Shown: positions 52,264 to 62,331 of the stretch, in pieces | Layout: every line of letters begins with the position of its first letter | Numbering within the stretch: position 1 is the first letter of the stretch | The notes under the pieces: model-generated | What the model was told of the DNA's origin: nothing | What the model saw: the letters and a program-made list of their open reading frames with translations, nothing else | The model's database searches: none | NCBI RefSeq assembly: GCF_040409955.1 | Contig: NZ_CP123384.1 | Location: forward strand, 1,336,501-1,400,500 | Direction: 5' to 3' | From: Salipiger sp. H15 | Lineage (GTDB): Bacteria > Pseudomonadota > Alphaproteobacteria > Rhodobacterales > Rhodobacteraceae | Length of the DNA: 64,000 bases | Position numbers and translations under genes: made by a program

Positions 52264-52911
52264 TCAGACCACCACGTAGCCGTCGGCTTTCGGGTCGTAG
52301 CATTCCAGCGACCCGCTTCCGATGTCGTGCCAGAGCCCGTGGATCGACAGGTCCTGGGACTCGACCGCCTCGCGCACGAAGGGGAAGGTCATCAGGTTCT
52401 CGAGCGAGACCAGCACCGATTCCTTTTCCAGCGCGCGGGCCATGTCCTCGGGCTTGCGCTCGACGACGCGCTCGTAGCCGGGGCGCAGGATGTCCATCCA
52501 GCGGCCGACGAAGCTCGACTTCTCCTCGAGCTGGGGCGCGTTGCCCGAGCACATGTCGAGGCAGCCCTGCACGCCGCCGCAGCTGGAATGGCCCATGACG
52601 ATCACGTGCGCGACCTTCAGCGCGGTGACCGCGTATTCCACCGCCGCCGAGGTGCCGTGCTGCTGCCCGTCCGGCTTGTAGGGCGGCACGAGGTTGGCGA
52701 TGTTCCGGTGGATGAAGAACTCGCCGGTGTCGGCCCCGAAGATCGAGGTCACGTGCACGCGGCTGTCGCAGCACGAGATGATCATGGCGCGGGGGTGCTG
52801 GCCTTCCGAGGCCAGGCGCCGGTACCACGCGGAATTCTCGGCATAGCTGGTCGCCTTCCAGCCCTGGAACCTCTGGACCAGGTAGCTGGGTAGCGGTTTG
52901 GCGTTGTGCAT
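52264..52911 (-). CDS. Beta-class carbonic anhydrase
   Basis: 215 residues. Zinc ligands are visible: Cys47 in ISCCDSRVHV (with the Asp-Arg dyad), His108 and Cys111 in VMGHSSCGG. It interconverts CO2 and bicarbonate. The frame is open 5' of the ATG at 52911, but that start gives the usual family N-terminus (LPSYLVQRFQGWKATSYAEN). It is convergent with the hypothetical gene at 51829. Confidence 0.96.
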   Translation of the reverse strand: MHNAKPLPSYLVQRFQGWKATSYAENSAWYRRLASEGQHPRAMIISCCDSRVHVTSIFGADTGEFFIHRNIANLVPPYKPDGQQHGTSAAVEYAVTALKVAHVIVMGHSSCGGVQGCLDMCSGNAPQLEEKSSFVGRWMDILRPGYERVVERKPEDMARALEKESVLVSLENLMTFPFVREAVESQDLSIHGLWHDIGSGSLECYDPKADGYVVV

Positions 52912-53059
52912 CTCGATCCTCCAAGCAACTTGAAGCCTTTGACGGGATACGCGGAATTCGCGCGGAATTCGAGAGAAGAAACGCGGCGATCTAACCTTTT
53001 GGGAACCCGGGCGGGTTATGCAGGCAGCGCCGTGGGGGCGCAGAGTTGAGGATGTGGCG

Positions 53060-53482
53060 GTGAGCAAGTCGTTGTTGCCCGGCCCGATGTCCGCCCGGCC
53101 GGTGGCCCAAATCGCCGTGCTCGCGCCTTTCGAGAAGGCGGGGCTCGATCCCGAGGTGCTCGAGGCGATCTTCGTGCGACTCGGCCCGGCCGAGGCCGAG
53201 GACGCGCTTTGCCGCGCCATGGAGGAGCTCGCCTACCGGCTTGGCGCGCTGGACCGGGTCCATGCACAGGGCCACTGGGCAGAGACGCGCCGCCACGCCC
53301 GCGAACTCGGCGAGATCGCCGCCTGCCTCGGGATGCGCTCGGTGGCGCGGATCTCCACCGATGTGCTCTCCTGCCTTGAGGATGGCGACCGCGTCGCGCT
53401 GTCGGCGACCGTCGCCCGGCTCGGGCGGGTGGGCGAGCGGTCGCTCTACGCGATCTGGGACATGGAGGACCAGGGGCTCTGA
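53060..53482 (+). CDS. Helical protein of unknown function, possibly Hpt-like
   Basis: 140 residues, nearly all predicted helix. The stretch WAETRRHARELGEIAACLGM has a His-x2-x-Leu-Gly spacing reminiscent of histidine phosphotransfer domains, but the classical His-x-Leu-Lys-Gly is not there. The start is a GTG at 53060 preceded by GAGGA seven bases away; an ATG at 53018 lacks a ribosome site. It precedes the M17 peptidase gene by 121 bases. The function is open. Confidence 0.6.
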   Translation: MSKSLLPGPMSARPVAQIAVLAPFEKAGLDPEVLEAIFVRLGPAEAEDALCRAMEELAYRLGALDRVHAQGHWAETRRHARELGEIAACLGMRSVARISTDVLSCLEDGDRVALSATVARLGRVGERSLYAIWDMEDQGL

Positions 53483-53603
53483 GCCCTGCCTCTCTCGCCC
53501 CGCGCTCACACCCCTGTCATCGCGCGCGGGCCGCGCCGCCCGCCCCCCTTGCGGGTGCCGCTGGCTCCGATAGGCTCGCGGCAAACCGACCAAGGGGACC
53601 TTC

Positions 53604-54986
53604 ATGAACCTGACTTTCGCACCCGCCGATACCGGCGCCCTGCCGCTGCACGTGATCGAGGCCGAGGCGCTGGAAAGCTGGCTGGCAGACCAGCCCGAGC
53701 GCGTGCGCACCTGGGTGAACGCCAGCGGCTTCGCGGGCGAGATCGGCAACGTGGTGATGATTCCCGGCGAGACCGGCGCGCCCGAGGCGGCGCTGATCGG
53801 CTACGGCAGCGCCGCCCCCCCCCGCCGCACCCGCTTTGCCCTGGCTGCGGGCGTCGCGCGGCTTGCCCGCGGCACCTACCGCATCGCCTCGGGCCTGCCC
53901 GCCGCCGCCGCCGAGGAAGAGGCGCTCGGCTGGCTGCTCGCCGGCTACCGCTTCACCCGCTACGCCGGCGAGGCCCCCGAGATGCCGCGCCTCGTCGCGC
54001 CCGAGCGCGTCGACGCGGCCAGGGTCGAGATCCTCGCCGCCGCCGAGGTGCTGACCCGCGACCTCGTGAACACCCCCGCCTCGGACATGGGCCCCGAGCA
54101 GCTCGAGGCCGCCGCGCGCAGCCTCGCTGCCGAGTTCGGCGCCGCGATCGAGGTGACCACCGGCGAGGCGCTGCTCGAGAAGAATTTCCCGATGATCCAC
54201 GCCGTCGGCCGCGCCAGCCCGCGCGCGCCGCGGCTGATCGACATGCGCTGGGGCGGCAGCGGCCCGCGGCTGACGCTGGTCGGCAAGGGCGTCTGCTTCG
54301 ACACCGGCGGGCTCAACCTCAAGCCCGCAAGCTCGATGGGCCTGATGAAGAAGGACATGGGCGGCGCCGCCAACGTGCTGGGCCTTGCCCGGATGATCAT
54401 GGCGCTGGGACTGAAGCTGCAGCTGCGCGTGCTGATCCCGGCGGTCGAGAACTCGGTCTCGGGCGACGCCTTCCGCCCGCAGGACATTCTCACCTCGCGC
54501 AAGGGGCTTACGGTCGAGATCAACAACACCGATGCCGAGGGCCGGCTGGTGCTGGCCGACGCGCTGGCGCTGGCGGACGAGGAGAGGCCGGACTTCATCC
54601 TGTCGATGGCGACGCTGACCGGCGCGGCGCGTGTCGCGGTCGGCCCGGATCTCGCCCCGTTCTACACCGATGACGAGGCCTTTGCCGAGGCGCTGACCCG
54701 CGCCAGCGGCCCGGCCGCAGACCCGGTCTGGCGCATGCCCTTCTGGGAACCCTACGAGGAGAAGATCGAGCCCGGCATCGCCGATCTCGACAACGCGCCG
54801 GGCGGCGGCATGGCCGGCTCGATCACCGCCGCGCTCTTCCTGCGCCGCTTCGTGACCGAGACGCCCTACGCGCATTTCGACATCTACGCCTGGAACCCCT
54901 CGGCCGCGCCCGGGCGGACCAAGGGCGGGCTGGGGCAGGGGCCGCGCGCCATCCTCGGCGCGCTGCCGCAGGTGCTGGGCCTGTGA
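53604..54986 (+). CDS. Leucyl aminopeptidase family protein (M17)
   Basis: 460 residues. The catalytic domain has the M17 metal motifs VGKGVCFDTGGLNLKPASSM (Lys, Asp), KKDMGGAANVLG and the signature NTDAEGRLVLADAL. The N-terminal domain is divergent, as in the Rhodobacter-type group. It removes N-terminal residues from peptides. Its stop overlaps the GTG of the NlpC/P60 gene (GTGA), a pairing recurrent in Rhodobacteraceae. Confidence 0.94.
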   Translation: MNLTFAPADTGALPLHVIEAEALESWLADQPERVRTWVNASGFAGEIGNVVMIPGETGAPEAALIGYGSAAPPRRTRFALAAGVARLARGTYRIASGLPAAAAEEEALGWLLAGYRFTRYAGEAPEMPRLVAPERVDAARVEILAAAEVLTRDLVNTPASDMGPEQLEAAARSLAAEFGAAIEVTTGEALLEKNFPMIHAVGRASPRAPRLIDMRWGGSGPRLTLVGKGVCFDTGGLNLKPASSMGLMKKDMGGAANVLGLARMIMALGLKLQLRVLIPAVENSVSGDAFRPQDILTSRKGLTVEINNTDAEGRLVLADALALADEERPDFILSMATLTGAARVAVGPDLAPFYTDDEAFAEALTRASGPAADPVWRMPFWEPYEEKIEPGIADLDNAPGGGMAGSITAALFLRRFVTETPYAHFDIYAWNPSAAPGRTKGGLGQGPRAILGALPQVLGL

Positions 54987-55831
54987 GGGACGCGATGCTG
55001 ATGGACCGCCGCCTCACCCCCGCCAATGGCCGCGTCGCCGCCGCCCACCTGCAGGGCCAGGTCGAGGCGCAGAATTTCACCGAAGGCAGCGCGGCCGCGG
55101 TGCGCGTGGCCGTGGCCGACCTGCTGAAAGCCCCCGGCGGCGCGCGTGACCGTCAGCTCGGCTACGGCGCCGCGGTCACCGTCTTCGAGCGGCACGAGGG
55201 CTGGGCCTTCGTGCAGGCGCAGGCGGACGGCTTCGTCGGCTACGTGGCCGAGGAGGCGCTCGGGCAGGCCACGGCGCCGACCCACCGCGTCGCCACCCGC
55301 GCCACCCACGCCTATGCCGAGGCCAACCTCAAGACGCCGGACCGGGTCTTCCTGACGCTCGGCGCCCGGCTCTGCGTGACCGGCGCGCAGGGCAGCTTCC
55401 TCGAGACCGAGGCGGGGTTCGTCCCCGCCGGGCACCTGCTGCCGCTCGACCGGCCCGATGTCGATCCCGTCGCGGTCTCCGAGCGGCTGCTCGGCACGCC
55501 CTACCTCTGGGGCGGCAACTCGGCGATGGGCATCGACTGCTCGGGGCTGGTGCAGGCCGGGCTCCATGCCTGCGGCATCGCCTGCCCCGGTGACAGCGAC
55601 CTGCAGGCGCGCGCGCTCGGCGAGACCCTGGCCTCCGGCACGCAGCCGAAGCGCGGCGATCTCTTCTTCTGGAAGGGGCACGTCGCCTGGGTCGCGGACG
55701 AGCACACGCTGTTGCACGCCAACGCCTTCCACATGGCTGTCGCCTACGAGCCCATCGCCGGCGCGCTCGCGCGCATCGAGGGGCAGGGCGAGGGCCCCGT
55801 CACCCGCCACGCCCGCCTGACCGGAGTCTGA
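54983..55831 (+). CDS. NlpC/P60 family cell-wall hydrolase
   Basis: 282 residues. An SH3-like N-terminal part (about 30-155) precedes the NlpC/P60 papain-like domain with the catalytic triad Cys186 (GIDCSGLVQAG), His233 (KGHVAWVAD) and His245 (LLHANAFH). It would cleave gamma-D-Glu-meso-diaminopimelate bonds. There is no signal peptide, so it may act on recycled peptides in the cytoplasm, which suits its coupling to an aminopeptidase. GTG start overlapping the previous stop. Confidence 0.92.
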   Translation: MRDAMLMDRRLTPANGRVAAAHLQGQVEAQNFTEGSAAAVRVAVADLLKAPGGARDRQLGYGAAVTVFERHEGWAFVQAQADGFVGYVAEEALGQATAPTHRVATRATHAYAEANLKTPDRVFLTLGARLCVTGAQGSFLETEAGFVPAGHLLPLDRPDVDPVAVSERLLGTPYLWGGNSAMGIDCSGLVQAGLHACGIACPGDSDLQARALGETLASGTQPKRGDLFFWKGHVAWVADEHTLLHANAFHMAVAYEPIAGALARIEGQGEGPVTRHARLTGV

Positions 55832-55832
55832 C

Positions 55833-56795
55833 ATGACCAGCGATCCCTTCTTCCATCCCGTCTCGGGCATGGACCTGCCGCGCTATGCGGGCATCCCCAC
55901 CTTCATGCGCCTGCCGCTGGTGCAGCCCGACCACGCGCGGTTCTCCGAGGTCGAGATCGGTCTCGTCGGCGTGCCCTGGGACAGCGGCACCACCAACCGC
56001 CCCGGTCCGCGCCACGGCCCGCGCCAGCTGCGCGACGCCTCGACGATGATCCGGGCGGAACATGGCCATTTCGGCATCCGGCCCTTCGAGGCGGTCGCCT
56101 GCGCCGATCTTGGCGACGTCGGTCCGAACCCTGCCGACATCCAGGACAGCATGGCGCGCATCACCGCCTTCTATGACCGTATCGTCGCGGCGGGCATCCG
56201 GCCGCTCACCGGCGGCGGCGACCACCTCTGCTCGCTGCCGGTGCTGCGCGCGCTCGGCAAGGCGAAGCCCCTCGGCATGGTGCATTTCGACAGCCACACC
56301 GACCTCTGGGACAGCTACTTCGGCGGCTTCAAGTACACCCATGGCACGCCCTTCCGCCGGGCGGTCGAAGAGGGGCTGCTCGATCCCAAGCGCATCGTGC
56401 AGATCGGCATCCGCGGCCCGATGTACGACCACGAGGACCGCGACTTCGCCAAGGCGGAGGGCATCCGCATCATCCCGATCGAGGAGTTCCACGCCCGCGG
56501 CGTGACCGACGTGATGGCCGAGGCACGCGAGATCGTCGGCACCGAGCCCACCTATGTCAGCTACGACATCGACTTCGTCGATCCGACCTTTGCCCCCGGC
56601 ACCGGCACGCCCGAGATCGGCGGGCCGAACTCCTACCAGGCGCTGCAGGTGGTGCGCGAGCTGATGGGGCTGAACATCGCCGGGGCCGACCTCGTCGAGG
56701 TCTCGCCGCCCTTCGACAGCTCGGGCGGCACCGCCTTCCTTGGCGTCACGATCATGTTCGAGCTGCTCTGCGCCATGGTCGGCCAGAGCGCCTGA
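55833..56795 (+). CDS. Agmatinase-family ureohydrolase
   Basis: 320 residues with the binuclear manganese ligands His131 (GGGDH), Asp153/His155/Asp157 (FDSHTD) and Asp245/Asp247 (SYDIDFVDP). It hydrolyses a guanidino compound to urea and an amine; agmatine is the default, but guanidinopropionate- or guanidine-type substrates are possible for this branch. It begins one base after the NlpC/P60 stop, so it shares that transcript although no functional tie is obvious. Confidence 0.92.
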   Translation: MTSDPFFHPVSGMDLPRYAGIPTFMRLPLVQPDHARFSEVEIGLVGVPWDSGTTNRPGPRHGPRQLRDASTMIRAEHGHFGIRPFEAVACADLGDVGPNPADIQDSMARITAFYDRIVAAGIRPLTGGGDHLCSLPVLRALGKAKPLGMVHFDSHTDLWDSYFGGFKYTHGTPFRRAVEEGLLDPKRIVQIGIRGPMYDHEDRDFAKAEGIRIIPIEEFHARGVTDVMAEAREIVGTEPTYVSYDIDFVDPTFAPGTGTPEIGGPNSYQALQVVRELMGLNIAGADLVEVSPPFDSSGGTAFLGVTIMFELLCAMVGQSA

Positions 56796-56813
56796 CGTTC
56801 ACGGTCCGCGCGG

Positions 56814-57149
56814 TCACTCGACCGCGCGGATCAGCTTGCGTTCGAGCACGCGCAGCACGGTCCTGAGATCGTGCCCGCGCTTGAGGACTTGCCCCTCCAT
56901 CGTGATCACCGAGTATTCGCCCTGCCGCTGGCGCAGCTTGGGGCGTTTCTCGATGCGGTAGAGGGGATGTTCGGCGGTGCGTCGGAAAACCGAGAAGACC
57001 GCCACGTCCCTGAGCGAGGAAATCCCATAATCCCGCCATTCCCCGGCCGCCACCATGCGGCCATAGAGCGAGAGGATCACGTTCAGCTCGGTCCGGTGGA
57101 AGGCAACGATATCGCTGCCCTGTCCCGAAAAGGGTGTGAGGCTGTTCAT
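56814..57149 (-). CDS. DUF2794 domain-containing protein
   Basis: 111 residues, soluble and basic. The family, found widely in Alphaproteobacteria, is recognised from VAFHRTELNVILSLYGRMVA, WRDYGISSLRDVAVFSVFRR and the late GHDLRTVLRVLERKLIR. No function is known. It is convergent with the agmatinase gene, 18 bases apart, and stands alone on its strand ahead of dgt. Confidence 0.88.
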   Translation of the reverse strand: MNSLTPFSGQGSDIVAFHRTELNVILSLYGRMVAAGEWRDYGISSLRDVAVFSVFRRTAEHPLYRIEKRPKLRQRQGEYSVITMEGQVLKRGHDLRTVLRVLERKLIRAVE

Positions 57150-57265
57150 TCCTCAAAGCTGCGCCCGATGGCGTCACAAATCAAGATCCCCGTCGCGATC
57201 CGAACGTGTAAGCCATTCTCCTGGGCGAAAATATCCCGGTGGAGAGAGGGGCGAGCGGGGCCGCC

Positions 57266-58609
57266 TCAGGTTCCCGACAGCATCCGCGAGACCGAGAGCG
57301 CGTAGCGGTCGGTCATGCCCGAGACGAAATCCGCCAGCCGGTGCAACGCCGCCTCGGGCCCGTCCATGTCGCGCAGGTCGAGCGACAGCGCGCGGGCGAT
57401 CTGCGCCGGGTGTCCCTTCAGCGCCCCGGCGTCCCAGCCTGCCGCCGCCAGCGCCTCGTAGACCGGCAGCACCCCGTCCAGCACGTTGCGGATCACCTGC
57501 CGACCCGAGATCTCGAGCTCGGTCTTGCGGCGCGCGGTGAAGATGCGCTCCTGTGCCAGCGTGCCGATCCGCGCGAAGCCGTCGGCGCAGGCCGAGGCAT
57601 CGACCAGCGCGGCCGAGAAGCTGCCGTCCATGATCGCGGCGTAGTTCTCGCGGAAGGCGACGACGCAGGCCTCGATGGCGCGGCCGATGGCCAGCGAGCG
57701 CAGCAGCGCGATGTGCTCGCTTCGGGTGTAGCCCGTCGTGTCGCGGTTGGGCCGCCCGGCCAGTTCGTTCAGCGCGTCGCGCACCACGTCGTAGGGCAGG
57801 TCGCCCGAGGCATGGGCATCCTCGAGATCGACGATGTTGTAGCAGATGTCATCCGCCGCCTCGACGACAAAGACCAGCGGATGCCGCCGCCACCAGCGCC
57901 CCGCGGACGTGTCCTCGAGCGGCAGGCCGCAGCCTCGCGCCACCTCGGCAAAGAGCGCCTCCTCGCCGGCGAACACGCCGAATTTCTTCAGCCCGGCGTA
58001 GCCCTTGCGCACCTCCCCGGGCAGGGCGGCGCGGGTCGCGGCGGTGGTGGGGTACTTCATGAAGGCGCCGAGCACGGCCTTCGACAGCCGCATCCCCCCG
58101 GCATTGCGGTACATCTCGAGCCGGGTGACGATCCGGAACCCCTGCGCATTGCCCTCGAAGGCGGTGAACTCTGGCCGCAGCACGGGATCGAGGTCGCCGC
58201 AAAGCCCGCGCCCCGCGTCGAAGCGCTCGGCGAACCAGGCGCCGATCGAGGCCTCGCCCGAGTGGCCGAAGGGCGGATTGCCGATGTCATGCGCGGCGCA
58301 GGCGGCCTGCACCACGTTGGCAAGGCTGTGATCCTCGTGCGGGCCGATCTCGCCGATGTCCATCAGCCAGTCGCCGATGTGCATCGCCAGCGAGCGCCCG
58401 ACGCTGCCGACCTCGACCGAGTGGATCAGCCGGTGGTGGAGGTGGTCGTTCTCGTAGAGCGGATGCACCTGTGTCTTGTTCGCCAGCCGCCGGAACGGCG
58501 CGGAAAAGACGATCCGGTCGTGGTCCTGCACGAAGATCGACCGGTTGCGCCCCTCGGCATAGCCGGGATCGCTCAGCCGCTCGGCGCAAAGAAGGTCGGT
58601 CCACTGCAT
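57266..58609 (-). CDS. dgt: Deoxyguanosinetriphosphate triphosphohydrolase-like protein
   Basis: 447 residues of the HD superfamily: HSVEVGSVGRSLAMHIGDWL, the HDIGNPPFGHSGE metal motif, and VEAADDICYNIVDLEDAHA. It splits dNTPs to nucleoside and tripolyphosphate. The ATG at 58609 has GAGGA seven bases upstream; a longer start at 58645 is less likely. Divergent from serC across a 334-base gap. Confidence 0.94.
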   Translation of the reverse strand: MQWTDLLCAERLSDPGYAEGRNRSIFVQDHDRIVFSAPFRRLANKTQVHPLYENDHLHHRLIHSVEVGSVGRSLAMHIGDWLMDIGEIGPHEDHSLANVVQAACAAHDIGNPPFGHSGEASIGAWFAERFDAGRGLCGDLDPVLRPEFTAFEGNAQGFRIVTRLEMYRNAGGMRLSKAVLGAFMKYPTTAATRAALPGEVRKGYAGLKKFGVFAGEEALFAEVARGCGLPLEDTSAGRWWRRHPLVFVVEAADDICYNIVDLEDAHASGDLPYDVVRDALNELAGRPNRDTTGYTRSEHIALLRSLAIGRAIEACVVAFRENYAAIMDGSFSAALVDASACADGFARIGTLAQERIFTARRKTELEISGRQVIRNVLDGVLPVYEALAAAGWDAGALKGHPAQIARALSLDLRDMDGPEAALHRLADFVSGMTDRYALSVSRMLSGT

Positions 58610-58894
58610 CGCTCTGTCCTCGTTCGGCCGCGCGGTCTGGCCCATGACCTAGCCGAGCGACAGGGCGGGGGAAAGGGCGGCGCCGCGCCCGAACCGCCTG
58701 CGCGGCGCAGCTATCGAGGGCGGAGGGCGCATGCCGGCATCGGGCGGATCCGGCGATTTCCACTGCTTTTCAGCGTGCCGCGATACGAAAGTTTCCGATC
58801 CGCTCCAGCCCGCGCAAGCATTCGTCGAAAAAGCGTCGTGATGGATGCATTTCACGGCTTGTCCGAATCCGCGGCCTCACATACATGCGGCAGC
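58610..58894. other. Intergenic region between dgt and the serC leader
   Basis: This 285-base stretch contains no convincing gene on either strand. GC content stays high near dgt and falls around 58780-58880, where the promoter of serC is expected. No clear -35/-10 pair was picked. Confidence 0.5.
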
Positions 58895-58943
58895 GGGACA
58901 CCCTTCCCCAACGAAGGGCGACTATCTGTAAGGTTAGAGATAC
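58895..58943 (+). promoter_or_regulatory. Candidate serC leader RNA
   Basis: Directly before the serC ATG: GGGACA, a hairpin CCCTTC-CCCAAC-GAAGGG (58901-58918), then CGACTATCTG and a second stem TATCT (58923-58927)/AGATA (58938-58942) that encloses the purine-rich ribosome site region (AAGG at 58930-58933). A serC leader motif from Alphaproteobacteria is known (Weinberg et al. comparative work), and both position and layout fit it as I recall; the covariance model was not run. Confidence 0.6.
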
Positions 58944-60098
<1,155 letters not shown>

Positions 60099-60121
60099 TC
60101 CCCACGCATTCGACGAAAATG

Positions 60122-60143
60122 CGGGACCGCACAGGCGGTCCCG
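60122..60143 (+). terminator. Hairpin between serC and serA
   Basis: CGGGACCGC (60122-60130), loop ACAG, GCGGTCCCG (60135-60143): a nine-base-pair perfect stem in the 85-base gap, followed by TCTCTCCTC with no real T-run. It may be a partial terminator or processing hairpin that adjusts the serA to serC ratio. Confidence 0.5.
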
Positions 60144-60183
60144 TCTCTCCTCGCATCCAGATTTTCCCGAAAGGACCGCTGAA

Positions 60184-61779
60184 ATGGCTCCCAAGGTTCT
60201 CATCTCCGACAAGCTTTCCGACGCCGCCGTGCAGATCTTCCGCGATCGCGGCATCGAGGTCGACTTCCGCCCCGAGCTGGGCAAGGACAAGGACGCGTTG
60301 GCCGCGGTGATCGGCGACTACGATGGTCTCGCCATCCGCTCGGCCACCAAGGTCACGCCCTCCATCCTCGAGAACGCGACCCGTCTGAAGGTTGTCGGCC
60401 GCGCCGGCATCGGCACCGACAACGTCGACAAGGAAGCCGCCTCGAAGAAAGGCGTGATCGTCATGAACACGCCCTTCGGCAACATGATCACCACCGCCGA
60501 GCACGCCATCGCGCTGATGTTCGCCGTGGCGCGCCAGCTGCCCGAGGCCTCGGCTTCGACCCATGCCGGCAAGTGGGAAAAGAACGCCTTCATGGGTGTC
60601 GAGCTGACCGGCAAGACCCTCGGCGTGATCGGCGCCGGCAACATCGGCGGCATCGTCTGCGACCGCGCCCGCGGCCTGAAAATGAAGGTCGTGGCCTATG
60701 ACCCGTTCCTCGGCCAGGAGAAGGCCGACAAGATGGGCGTCGAGAAGGTCGAGCTGGACGAGCTGCTGGCCCGCGCCGACTTCATCACGCTGCACGTGCC
60801 GCTGACCGACCAGACCCGCAACATCCTCGGCCGCGAGAACCTCGCGAAGACCAAGAAGGGCGTGCGGATCATCAACTGCGCCCGCGGCGGCCTCGTCGAC
60901 GAGGAAGCGCTGGCGGAACTGCTGAAGTCGGGCCACGTGGCCGGCGCGGCCTTCGACGTTTTCGCCGTCGAGCCCGCCACCGAGAACCCGCTCTTCAACC
61001 TGCCGAACGTGGTCTGCACCCCGCACCTCGGCGCCTCGACCACCGAAGCGCAGGAGAACGTGGCGCTGCAGGTTGCCGAGCAGATGGCCGACTACCTGCT
61101 GACCGGCGCCGTCACCAACGCGCTGAACATGCCGTCGGTGACCGCCGAGGAAGCCAAGGTCATGGGCCCGTGGATCAAGCTTGCCGGCCACCTCGGCAAC
61201 TTCATCGGCCAGATGACCGACGAGGCGATCACCGCGATCAACATCCTCTATGACGGCTCCGTCGCCGAGATGAACCTGCCGGCGCTGAACTGCGCGCTGA
61301 TCGCGGGCATCATGAAGACCATCTCGCCCGAGGTGAACATGGTCTCGGCCCCGGTGATCGCGAAGGAACGCGGCATCCAGATCTCGACCACCAACCAGGA
61401 GCAGTCGGGCGCCTTCGACGGCTACATCAAGGTGACCGTGGTGACCGAGAAGCGCGAGCGTTCGGTCGCGGGCACCGTCTTCTCGGACGGCAAGCCGCGC
61501 TTCATCCAGATCAAGGGCATCAACATCGAGGCCGAGGTGGGCGAGCACATGCTCTACACCACCAACCAGGACGTGCCGGGCATCATCGGCAAGCTGGGCT
61601 CGATGCTGGGCGACCACAAGGTGAACCTCGCGAACTTCACGCTGGGCCGCGCGTCGGCCGGTGGCGAGGCGATCGCCATCGCCTACCTCGACGAGGCGAT
61701 CGACGAGGAGGTCGTGACCGCGCTGCGCGACACGGGCCTCTTCCAGCAGGTCAAGCCGCTGGAATTCGACGTGGTCTGA
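60184..61779 (+). CDS. serA: D-3-phosphoglycerate dehydrogenase
   Basis: 531 residues, the long form. NAD-binding motif TLGVIGAGNIGGIVCDRARG, active-site His in CTPHLGASTTEAQENVA, the intervening ASB domain at about 310-450, and a C-terminal ACT domain (YTTNQDVPGIIGKLGSMLGD) for serine feedback. It performs the first step of serine synthesis, with serC upstream for the next. The ribosome site GAAAGGA precedes the ATG. Confidence 0.98.
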   Translation: MAPKVLISDKLSDAAVQIFRDRGIEVDFRPELGKDKDALAAVIGDYDGLAIRSATKVTPSILENATRLKVVGRAGIGTDNVDKEAASKKGVIVMNTPFGNMITTAEHAIALMFAVARQLPEASASTHAGKWEKNAFMGVELTGKTLGVIGAGNIGGIVCDRARGLKMKVVAYDPFLGQEKADKMGVEKVELDELLARADFITLHVPLTDQTRNILGRENLAKTKKGVRIINCARGGLVDEEALAELLKSGHVAGAAFDVFAVEPATENPLFNLPNVVCTPHLGASTTEAQENVALQVAEQMADYLLTGAVTNALNMPSVTAEEAKVMGPWIKLAGHLGNFIGQMTDEAITAINILYDGSVAEMNLPALNCALIAGIMKTISPEVNMVSAPVIAKERGIQISTTNQEQSGAFDGYIKVTVVTEKRERSVAGTVFSDGKPRFIQIKGINIEAEVGEHMLYTTNQDVPGIIGKLGSMLGDHKVNLANFTLGRASAGGEAIAIAYLDEAIDEEVVTALRDTGLFQQVKPLEFDVV

Positions 61780-61805
61780 GGCCGGGTCCACAGGGAAGAC
61801 AAGCG

Positions 61806-61835
61806 AAGGGCGCCTTTCGGGGCGCCCTTTCTGCA
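61806..61835 (+). terminator. Terminator of serA
   Basis: AAGGGCGCC (61806-61814) pairs with GGCGCCCTT (61821-61829) around a six-base loop, then TCTGC. It lies 27 bases after the serA stop, and also between serA and the convergent DUF1203 gene end. Confidence 0.85.
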
Positions 61836-61857
61836 TCTTGGTCCCGCGCTTTGGCGG

Positions 61858-62331
61858 TCACGCGGCGCGCACGATGCGCAGCTGGAAGCAGTTGTTCCGG
61901 GCCGAGCGCACGTCGACGAAGGCGATCTCTTCGCGGTCCAGAAGCGCGGCGGCATAGCCTTCCACCTCGTCCCTCGGCACGACCTTCCCGGTGCCGTAGC
62001 GGATGCGCTGGTCCGCCGTGTAGCCCTTCAGCAGGTAGTCGGGGCTCGAGGTCAGGATCGGAGGGATGCCGTCGCCCGACCACGCCGTGCAGTCCTCCGC
62101 GCAGAGGAAGATCGGCCCGGTCTCGGCGTAGGGTTGCAGCGCGTCGAAGGGCCGGTGCGCGAGGATCAGCATCTCGGCCCCCTCTGGTACGAAGCCGAGG
62201 CAGTGCCGGCACGGGTTGCCGGCGCCCTCGGAAGGCGCCTTCTCGGGCGGGTGGCCGTAGGCGTCGGGCCCGCCGTTTCGCAGCGCGGACACCGTGTCGC
62301 TCGGCAGCGGGAGGAACTTGATCTTTGCCAT
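61858..62331 (-). CDS. DUF1203 domain-containing protein
   Basis: 157 residues. DUF1203 is recognised by the N-terminal PSDTVSALRNGGPDAYGHPP and the paired CRHCLGF and FLCAEDCTAW cysteines, which could hold a metal. Function unknown. GAGGAG stands upstream of the ATG at 62331. Convergent with serA and divergent from the phosphatase gene. Confidence 0.88.
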   Translation of the reverse strand: MAKIKFLPLPSDTVSALRNGGPDAYGHPPEKAPSEGAGNPCRHCLGFVPEGAEMLILAHRPFDALQPYAETGPIFLCAEDCTAWSGDGIPPILTSSPDYLLKGYTADQRIRYGTGKVVPRDEVEGYAAALLDREEIAFVDVRSARNNCFQLRIVRAA

